Source of the DNA: Paragemmobacter ruber
GTDB taxonomy: Bacteria > Pseudomonadota > Alphaproteobacteria > Rhodobacterales > Rhodobacteraceae
DNA length: 64,000 nucleotides
Direction: 5' to 3'
NCBI RefSeq assembly: GCF_009908315.1
Contig: NZ_JAAATW010000001.1
Coordinates: 310,001 to 374,000, forward strand
Shown: piece after piece, positions 57,430 through 64,000 of the stretch
Layout: the number at the start of each line of letters is the position of its first letter
Position numbering within the stretch: position 1 is the first letter of the stretch
The notes under the pieces: model-generated
What the model saw: only the letters and a program-made list of their open reading frames with translations
Told to the model about the DNA's origin: nothing
Database searches by the model: none
Program-made: the position numbers and the translations under genes

Positions 57430-57442
57430 TGGGAAAACGTGG
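57430..57442 (+). promoter_or_regulatory. MraZ-type box (plus orientation), TGGGAAAACGTGG
   Basis: Thirteen bases identical, in inverted orientation, to the box at 57739-57751. TGGGA-N5-TGG fits the 10-bp period of MraZ sites, with the second repeat degenerate (TGGTA). Confidence 0.4.
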
Positions 57443-57528
57443 TACGCAACGGAAATTTTCGGGAAAGAACGGGCGAGAATGGGCCACATCTTGTTCAGCA
57501 CCCCCCGCCAACACAGGATTTGGTAGGG

Positions 57529-57537
57529 TTATCCACA
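57529..57537 (+). promoter_or_regulatory. Perfect DnaA box TTATCCACA
   Basis: Exact match to the strongest DnaA-binding 9-mer, about 400 bases before mraZ and between the MraZ-type boxes. Solitary, so not an origin; a regulatory or titration role is possible. Confidence 0.55.
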
Positions 57538-57613
57538 GGCCACTTCCCACAAATTGCAGCAGACCGATCAACTACACACAAAATCTAGTGACCCTTCGTG
57601 AAGGGCCATCCTG

Positions 57614-57628
57614 TCCCAGACTTTCCCA
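57614..57628 (-). promoter_or_regulatory. MraZ-type double box (TGGGA-N5-TGGGA)
   Basis: On the minus strand TGGGA AAGTC TGGGA, exactly the TGGGN-N5-TGGGN arrangement known for MraZ of E. coli, 490 bases before mraZ. Confidence 0.5.
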
Positions 57629-57702
57629 ACTTTTTTCGGCCCAAGACGTCAGGATGCCCGGTCCAGCGGTCAACGGGCGGCAATCACGGCAAGACTATGG
57701 CA

Positions 57703-57763
57703 GAATCCCCCAGAATCCGCCATCCGGCACCGCTCATCCCACGTTTTCCCAGATTAGTGATTC
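57703..57763. promoter_or_regulatory. Three GANTC sites with a second MraZ-type double box
   Basis: GAATC at 57703 and 57713 and GATTC at 57759 are CcrM methylation motifs. Between them (57737-57751, minus strand) lies TGGGA AAACG TGGGA. Clustering of GANTC near promoters is a mark of GcrA/CcrM-controlled cell-cycle genes. Confidence 0.4.
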
Positions 57764-58044
57764 GCGGCGTGCGCCCGTCCCGGCACATCCCACCCGGTCC
57801 CGGTCGCGCGGCCGCTTGGGGCGCGCAAACCGCGCCCCGGGCCTGACCCAGGACCCCGGATCACATCCCTTGCCGCCGGCGCGCCCCTCGACCGTATGGC
57901 ATGGCGGGGTTACGTCGCCACAAAGGCGCCGACGACCGGTTCCGCTCCATCGGGACGGATCAGCACGGCGGCGCCACCTCTGCCCGGCCTGTGCGGCCAC
58001 GCACGGTGAACCAGCCCCCGCCCGCGCAAAGGGCAGAAATCGGT

Positions 58045-58090
58045 ATGCACGCGCGTCTGCACGCGCGCCTGCACCCGTTCCTGCACACCT
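58045..58090 (+). repeat. 12-bp tandem repeat, nearly four copies
   Basis: Units starting at 58045, 58057, 58069 and 58081 share TGCAC; the first two differ only at their two ends (ATGCACGCGCGT, CTGCACGCGCGC). Confidence 0.65.
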
Positions 58091-58125
58091 GATTTCGCCA
58101 AACCGCTTGAAAAGGCCGTCAGAAT

Positions 58126-59199
58126 TTACGCCATCCCGCCCGCAATCAACCCCCGCGCCAGGCGCGCATAGGCCTCCGCCTCGGGCGCATCCGTCGCCGC
58201 GATGGGCGTCCCCGCATCCCCCGCCATCCGCACCGACAGCGCCAGCGGCAACTCGCCCAGGAACGGCAGCCCCAGCTTGGCCGCCTCCGCCTTCACCCCG
58301 CCATGGCCGAAGATCTGCGTCTCATGCCCGCAATTGGGGCAGCAGAAGGTGGACATATTCTCGATCAGCCCCAGCACCGGCACCTTCAACTTGGCAAACA
58401 TGTCCAGCGCCTTGCGCGCATCCAGCAGCGCCACGTCCTGCGGGGTGGACACCACCAGCGCCCCCGTCAGCTGCGTCCGCTGCGCCAGCGACAGCTGGAT
58501 ATCCCCCGTCCCTGGCGGCAGGTCGATGATCAGCACATCCAGCCGCCCCCACGCCACCTGCCCCAGCAGTTGCTGCAAGGCCCCCATGATCATCGGCCCC
58601 CGCCAGATGACCGCCTCATCCTCTTTCAGCATCAGCCCGATCGACATCATCGTCACGCCATGCGCCTGCAAAGGCTCGATAATCTTGCCATCCGGGCTTG
58701 CGGGGCGCCGGTTCACCCCCATCATGCGCGGCTGGCTCGGCCCATAGATATCGGCATCGAGCAGCCCCACCCGCCGCCCCTGCCGCGCCAGCGCCACGGC
58801 AAGGTTCGACGACACGGTGGATTTCCCCACGCCCCCCTTCCCGCTTGCCACCGCGATGATCCGGTCCACGCCCGATACCTTCTGCGGCCCGCCCTGCTGG
58901 GGCGTCGGATGCTGCCCGATCTTCAGGCTGGGCGGGGCGGCCTTCGCCGCCGGGCCATGCGCCGTCATCACCACCTGCACCGTTTCCACCCCCGGCAGGG
59001 CGCGCACCGCCGCCTCCGCCGCCGCCTGCACCGGCCCCAGCGCGCGGGCCGCCTCGGGGCTTTCCGCCTCGATCACGAAACGCACGGCGGCCCCGTCAAC
59101 AGTCAGCGCGCGAATCAGATCGCGCGACACCAGATCTCCCCCGCCAGGCAGGGGGACCCCCGCCAAAGCCCGCATGATTAACTCGCGCGCAACCGTCAT
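58126..59199 (-). CDS. mrp: Mrp/ApbC-type iron-sulfur cluster carrier ATPase
   Basis: 357 residues, cytoplasmic P-loop ATPase that carries Fe-S clusters to apoproteins. The N-terminal 100 residues are a MIP18/DUF59-like domain ([31 protein letters not shown]). The deviant Walker A is [22 protein letters not shown], followed by [29 protein letters not shown] and the cluster-binding CxxC in [10 protein letters not shown]. Start at ATG 59199. Transcribed alone, divergent from the DUF1127 gene. Confidence 0.94.
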   Translation of the reverse strand: MTVARELIMRALAGVPLPGGGDLVSRDLIRALTVDGAAVRFVIEAESPEAARALGPVQAAAEAAVRALPGVETVQVVMTAHGPAAKAAPPSLKIGQHPTPQQGGPQKVSGVDRIIAVASGKGGVGKSTVSSNLAVALARQGRRVGLLDADIYGPSQPRMMGVNRRPASPDGKIIEPLQAHGVTMMSIGLMLKEDEAVIWRGPMIMGALQQLLGQVAWGRLDVLIIDLPPGTGDIQLSLAQRTQLTGALVVSTPQDVALLDARKALDMFAKLKVPVLGLIENMSTFCCPNCGHETQIFGHGGVKAEAAKLGLPFLGELPLALSVRMAGDAGTPIAATDAPEAEAYARLARGLIAGGMA

Positions 59200-59338
59200 C
59201 TGTTCTTCTCCTGCACAAGCTTTCGGCAAACCTCGCCATCTTTGCATCACACGGCAAGGTCAAGTTGACCATCTGCTCAGGTTTTCATCGAAACCCCTGA
59301 AATTCATGACATTTTCAAGACACACAGCCATGCGGTTG

Positions 59339-59383
59339 CTGCATGGCAGCATTGCAGACCCCGGCTATTGTGCAGCTGCAGCA
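59339..59383. promoter_or_regulatory. Overlapping TGC-rich palindromes before the DUF1127 gene
   Basis: CTGCATGGCAG (59339-59349, CTGC-N3-GCAG), overlapping GCAGCATTGCAG (59346-59357), and TGCAGCTGCAGCA (59371-59383). The CTGC-N3-GCAG pattern resembles TGC-rich sites bound by PhaR, the polyhydroxyalkanoate-linked regulator. The regulator is inferred from motif resemblance only. Confidence 0.4.
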
Positions 59384-59457
59384 TATGGCCCATGTTTCCG
59401 GTAACAGCGCAACAGAACGCTGTCCGGATATCGTGTAGCAAACTGAGGCTGATCGAA

Positions 59458-59673
59458 ATGGCTTATGTGAACTCTTCCCGCGCCGCGTCTTTCTCGCTGG
59501 CGGATCGCATCTCGGGCTTTGTCGCCCTGACGAAAGCGAACCTTGCCCGCCGCGCCGTGTACAAGCAGACGGTCCGCGAACTGAACGCGTTGACCGATCG
59601 CGAACTGGCCGATCTGGGCATTGCCCGGGCCGACGTCCTCTCCGTGGCCCGCGAAGCGGCCTACGGCAAGTAA
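59458..59673 (+). CDS. ccaF1: DUF1127 small protein (CcaF1-like), leader gene of the CcsR array
   Basis: 71 residues from ATG 59458 (MAYVNSSRAASFSLADRISG). The DUF1127 signature is at the C-terminus: AVYKQTVRELNALTDRELADLGIARADVLSVAREAA. Arg/Lys-rich and probably RNA-binding. In R. sphaeroides the DUF1127 gene RSP_6037 (ccaF1) is co-transcribed with the sRNAs CcsR1-4 that follow it, and its protein affects their processing. The same order here, with the first hairpin 10 bases after the stop, makes this the likely counterpart. I could not identify the heat-shock-type promoter expected upstream. Confidence 0.9.
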   Translation: MAYVNSSRAASFSLADRISGFVALTKANLARRAVYKQTVRELNALTDRELADLGIARADVLSVAREAAYGK

Positions 59674-59683
59674 GTTTCTTGCT

Positions 59684-59751
59684 GGGTCCCACCTCCTCCC
59701 GGGGCCCGTGGCAAAAGCGGCGGTGCTTCTCCTCCTCCCTGGCACCGCCGC
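59684..59751 (+). ncRNA. ccsR1: CcsR unit 1
   Basis: Short hairpin GGGTCCC/GGGGCCC (59685-59707) and long hairpin GCGGCGGTGC/GCACCGCCGC (59717-59751), both with CCTCCTCCC in the loop. Confidence 0.85.
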
Positions 59752-59802
59752 ACTTTGATCCGGAAGCTGCGCTGATGCGTATACTTCCATGACAGATCCG
59801 AA

Positions 59803-59871
59803 GTCCCCCTCCTCCTCCCTGGGGACATGCGGAAAAGCGGCGGTTCCGCTCCTCCTCCCAGGAACCGCCGC
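59803..59871 (+). ncRNA. ccsR2: CcsR unit 2
   Basis: Short hairpin GTCCCC/GGGGAC (59803-59826) and long hairpin GCGGCGGTTCC/GGAACCGCCGC (59837-59871). The 50-base spacer before it can fold on its own (GGAAG with CTTCC). Confidence 0.85.
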
Positions 59872-59908
59872 ACCCTTATTCGGGGCACTTGCCCCAACGG
59901 TGTACGGC

Positions 59909-59978
59909 GGCCCTCCTCCTCCTCCCTGAGGGCCATCGGACCAGCGGCGACCCCACTCCTCCTCCCAGGGGTCGCCGC
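59909..59978 (+). ncRNA. ccsR3: CcsR unit 3
   Basis: Short hairpin GGCCCT/AGGGCC (59909-59934), loop with one extra CCT, and long hairpin GCGGCGACCCC/GGGGTCGCCGC (59944-59978). Confidence 0.85.
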
Positions 59979-60016
59979 GCAAAGTTTCGGGGTGCAAACC
60001 CCACATGCTGTACGAA

Positions 60017-60086
60017 GGGCCCCCTCCTCCTCCCTGGGGCCCGTCGGACCAGCGGCGGCCCCGCTCCTCCTCCCTGGGGTCGCCGC
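60017..60086 (+). ncRNA. ccsR4: CcsR unit 4
   Basis: Short hairpin GGGCCCC/GGGGCCC (60017-60042) and long hairpin starting GCGGCG and ending CGCCGC (60052-60086). The spacing is the same as in unit 3 to within a base. Confidence 0.85.
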
Positions 60087-60100
60087 ACATCATTCGCGCT

Positions 60101-60166
60101 CGGCCTCTCCTCCTCCCTGGCCGGGTCGAACCTGCGGTCGGCTTCCCCTCCTCCCTGGCCGGACCG
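60101..60166 (+). ncRNA. Additional cuckoo-type hairpin pair (possible fifth CcsR)
   Basis: CGGCC/GGCCG (60101-60123) and CGGTC-GGC/GCC-GGACCG (60135-60166), each with CCTCCTCCC in the loop, motifs 38 bases apart. The stems differ from units 1-4, lacking the GCGGCG/CGCCGC form. Confidence 0.72.
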
Positions 60167-60173
60167 TTCGATT

Positions 60174-60209
60174 GCGGCGGCGCCCTCCTCCCTCTGGCGC
60201 CGCCGTTTT
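60174..60209 (+). terminator. Array-ending terminator that carries CCTCCTCCC at its loop edge
   Basis: Stem GCGGCGGCGCC with GGCGCCGCCG, loop CTCCTCCCTCT, followed by TTTT. The motif (60184-60192) starts in the last stem base and fills most of the loop. A Rho-independent terminator that doubles as the eleventh CcsR-type hairpin. Confidence 0.8.
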
Positions 60210-60331
60210 CCATTTCAGGGCAGGAAGAATCGCTCTGCGCGGCAAAAGCCTGCGCCCGCCGCGAAAATAATACAATTATATCAAGCAATTAGGCAGGAAT
60301 GGCCCGCCGCGCGGCGTGGTCAAAAGGCCAC

Positions 60332-62884
<2,553 letters not shown>

Positions 62885-62956
62885 GTATGCCAGCCTAGCG
62901 CCATCGGCGGCAAAGGAAAAGGTTCCGCAAATGTTCCGGGCGAAGTTTTCCACCCC

Positions 62957-63038
62957 GCTTTGCACCAGCAAAGCCATGCCTGCATATTTCGCAAAATTTG
63001 CATGTCATGCCGGTCGCCGCCCTTGCGCTGCATTGCAG
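62957..63038. promoter_or_regulatory. Candidate ScfR-type and TGC-rich motifs before pyc
   Basis: GCTTTGC-ACCA-GCAAAGC dyad (62957-62974), TTTCGCAAAATTTGCA (62987-63002, as in the pccB upstream site) and CTGCATTGCAG (63028-63038, CTGC-N3-GCAG). All lie in the 241-base gap between the divergent uvrD and pyc genes, closer to pyc. Regulators inferred by motif only. Confidence 0.5.
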
Positions 63039-63125
63039 CAGCCCTAAGGTGGGTCGATCCGGCTCGGTCCACGCACCCGGCGCCGGGGAAAAGCCCGCCT
63101 GACCTGCCGACATCCGGAGAGACCG

Positions 63126-64000
63126 ATGCCAGAGTTCCGCAAGATCCTCGTCGCCAACCGGGGCGAGATCGCCATCCGCGTGATGCGTGCCGCCAATGAG
63201 ATGGGAAAGAAGACCGTCGCCGTCTTCGCCGAAGAAGACAAGCTCTCCCTCCACCGCTTCAAGGCGGATGAGGCCTACCGCATCGGCGAAGGGCTCTCGC
63301 CCGTGGGGGCCTATCTCTCGATCCCGGAAATCATCCGCGTGGCCAAGATGTCGGGCGCGGATGCGGTGCATCCGGGCTATGGTCTTCTGTCCGAGAACCC
63401 CGATTTCGTCGAGGCCTGCGATCAGGCCGGCATCACCTTCATCGGCCCGCGCGCCGAAACCATGCGCGCCCTGGGCGACAAGGCCTCTGCCCGCCGCGTG
63501 GCGATCGAGGCGGGCGTCCCCGTCATCCCCGCGACCGAGGTGCTGGGCGATGACATGGCGCTGATCAAGAAACAGGCGGCCGAGATCGGCTATCCGCTGA
63601 TGCTCAAGGCATCCTGGGGCGGCGGCGGGCGCGGGATGCGCCCGATCCTGTCGGAAGACGAGCTTGAGGCCAAGGTCCGCGAAGGCCGCCGCGAGGCCGA
63701 GGCCGCCTTCGGCAATGGCGAAGGCTATCTGGAAAAGATGATCCAGCGCGCCCGCCATGTGGAGGTGCAGATCCTTGGCGACAAGCAGGGCAATGTCTGG
63801 CACCTGTGGGAACGGGATTGCACCGTCCAGCGCCGCAACCAGAAGGTGGTCGAGCGCGCCCCCGCCCCCTACCTGACGCAGGCCCAGCGCGAAGAGGTCT
63901 GCGAAATGGCCCGTCGCATCACCGCGCATGTGGAGTATGAATGTGCGGGCACCGTCGAATTCCTGATGGATATGGATGACGGCAAGTTCTACTTCATCGA
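63126..64000 (+). CDS. pyc: Pyruvate carboxylase, N-terminal part (runs off the window)
   Basis: ATP- and biotin-dependent carboxylation of pyruvate to oxaloacetate. 291 codons are visible of about 1,145. Biotin-carboxylase landmarks: RKILVANRGEIAIRVMRAANEMGKKTVAVFAEEDKLSLHRFKADEAYRIG, GYGLLSENPDF, KASWGGGGRGMR and the ARHVEVQILGDKQGNVWHLWERDCTVQRRNQKVVE segment. SLHRFKADEAY and WGGGGRGMR are typical of pyruvate carboxylase rather than acetyl- or propionyl-CoA carboxylases. The carboxyltransferase and biotin domains lie beyond base 64000. Confidence 0.93.
   Translation, partial: MPEFRKILVANRGEIAIRVMRAANEMGKKTVAVFAEEDKLSLHRFKADEAYRIGEGLSPVGAYLSIPEIIRVAKMSGADAVHPGYGLLSENPDFVEACDQAGITFIGPRAETMRALGDKASARRVAIEAGVPVIPATEVLGDDMALIKKQAAEIGYPLMLKASWGGGGRGMRPILSEDELEAKVREGRREAEAAFGNGEGYLEKMIQRARHVEVQILGDKQGNVWHLWERDCTVQRRNQKVVERAPAPYLTQAQREEVCEMARRITAHVEYECAGTVEFLMDMDDGKFYFI

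Larger units (their letters stand above)
57126..58125. other. 1.0-kb intergenic region upstream of mraZ, regulatory and no supported gene
   Basis: No recognisable coding sequence. The middle (57400-57650) is clearly less GC-rich than its surroundings and holds MraZ-type boxes, a DnaA box and a hairpin (CCCTTCGTGAAGGG, 57591-57604). The distal part (57760-58040) shows nothing I recognise. At 58045-58090 a 12-bp unit CTGCACGCGCGC is repeated nearly four times. Confidence 0.6.
59684..60209 (+). ncRNA. CcsR/cuckoo-type sRNA array: eleven CCTCCTCCC hairpins
   Basis: Eleven stem-loops follow one another on the plus strand, ten with CCTCCTCCC in or mostly in the loop and the last with it starting at the stem edge. 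Motif starts: 59692, 59731, 59811, 59851, 59918, 59958, 60026, 60066, 60109, 60147, 60184. The first eight form four pairs (39-40 bases within a pair, 107-120 between pairs): a short GC stem, then a long stem beginning GCGGCG and ending CGCCGC. The loop sequence is complementary to extended Shine-Dalgarno sequences, so base pairing with mRNA leaders is the likely mode. CcsR RNAs in R. sphaeroides are stress-induced and act on C1 and central carbon metabolism. Confidence 0.92.

Noticed and set aside
57142-57501. 119-codon minus-strand frame directly upstream of mraZ
   Set aside because: No motif, signal or membrane segment. Its Gly/Ser-rich part has no recognisable family and the region carries regulatory sites instead.
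57529-57537. Chromosomal origin near the DnaA box
   Set aside because: A single DnaA box without an AT-rich unwinding region and without dnaA, hemE or parAB nearby does not support an origin.
58045-58090. Part of a coding repeat
   Set aside because: 12-bp units would keep the frame, but no start, ribosome site or continuing frame of normal composition surrounds them.
57126-58125. RNase P RNA or another structured RNA in the gap before mraZ
   Set aside because: The conserved RNase P signatures (GAGGAAAGTCC, ACAGAAA-type core) are absent on both strands.
59684-60209. Possible CRISPR array (regularly spaced repeats)
   Set aside because: Only the 9-base loop motif is constant; stems change in a paired manner and there are no identical 24-40-base direct repeats, unique spacers or cas genes.
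59365-60288. Long minus-strand and plus-strand frames with Gly/Arg-rich repeats across the hairpin array
   Set aside because: They are translations of the repeated CCTCCTCCC hairpins. The DUF1127 gene and the sRNA array on the plus strand explain the sequence.

Overview
The window looks like chromosome of a high-GC alphaproteobacterium of the family Rhodobacteraceae (Rhodobacter/Tabrizicola/Gemmobacter type; I cannot fix the genus). The grounds are the codon use, the short alphaproteobacterial ProS, DUF1194/DUF1036/DUF4174/DUF6497-type proteins, a pccB-pccA-mcm cluster with a PccR-type regulator, and a DUF1127 gene followed by a CcsR-type sRNA array. No tRNA, rRNA, CRISPR array, prophage or intact insertion sequence was seen.

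Layout. 1-3 kb: end of an aspartate aminotransferase, an XRE regulator with sdhE, then a small accessory patch holding an IS481-type scrap fused to a decayed toxin-antitoxin pair and an intact BrnT/BrnA pair. 3-9.3 kb: secreted DUF1194 protein, lipoprotein cytochrome c, LolCD, HlyIII, ProS and a fasciclin protein behind a possible sigma-E promoter. 9.4-18.6 kb: AI-2E family protein, HdaA, Ppk1, Ppx and small enzymes. 18.6-30.5 kb: propionyl-CoA to succinyl-CoA module (mcm, pccA, pccB, pccR) interleaved with small lipoprotein genes. 30.5-39.3 kb: interrupted YdcH gene, nuclease, then a divergent choline locus (betI-betB-dehydratase-betA against choX-choW-choV). 39.3-45.7 kb: DUF1036 protein, TopA, a 1.1-kb non-coding stretch with two unrelated tandem repeats, and DprA with a long linker. 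45.9-49.3 kb: gabT and biotin transporter bioMNY. 49.4-57.1 kb: first half of the dcw cluster (mraZ-rsmH-ftsL-ftsI-murE-murF-mraY). 57.1-64 kb: a regulatory non-coding kilobase, mrp, the DUF1127 gene with its sRNA array, uvrD and the start of pyruvate carboxylase.

How the parts connect. PccA and pyruvate carboxylase need biotin, which BioMNY would import. Candidate PccR-type motifs (TTTGCAAA / TTTCGCAAA) lie upstream of pccB, pccR and pyc, suggesting shared control of propionyl-CoA use and anaplerosis. Choline uptake and oxidation to glycine betaine are encoded back to back around one candidate BetI operator.

Most notable observations: (1) eleven hairpins with CCTCCTCCC in or at the edge of the loop behind the DUF1127 gene, arranged as four near-regular pairs plus three more, the last forming a terminator, against the four CcsR RNAs known from R. 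sphaeroides; (2) a roughly 70-residue in-frame insertion of foreign codon use inside UvrD; (3) a 17-bp minisatellite and a 16-bp tandem array between topA and dprA; (4) MraZ-type boxes, a DnaA box and GANTC sites far upstream of mraZ.
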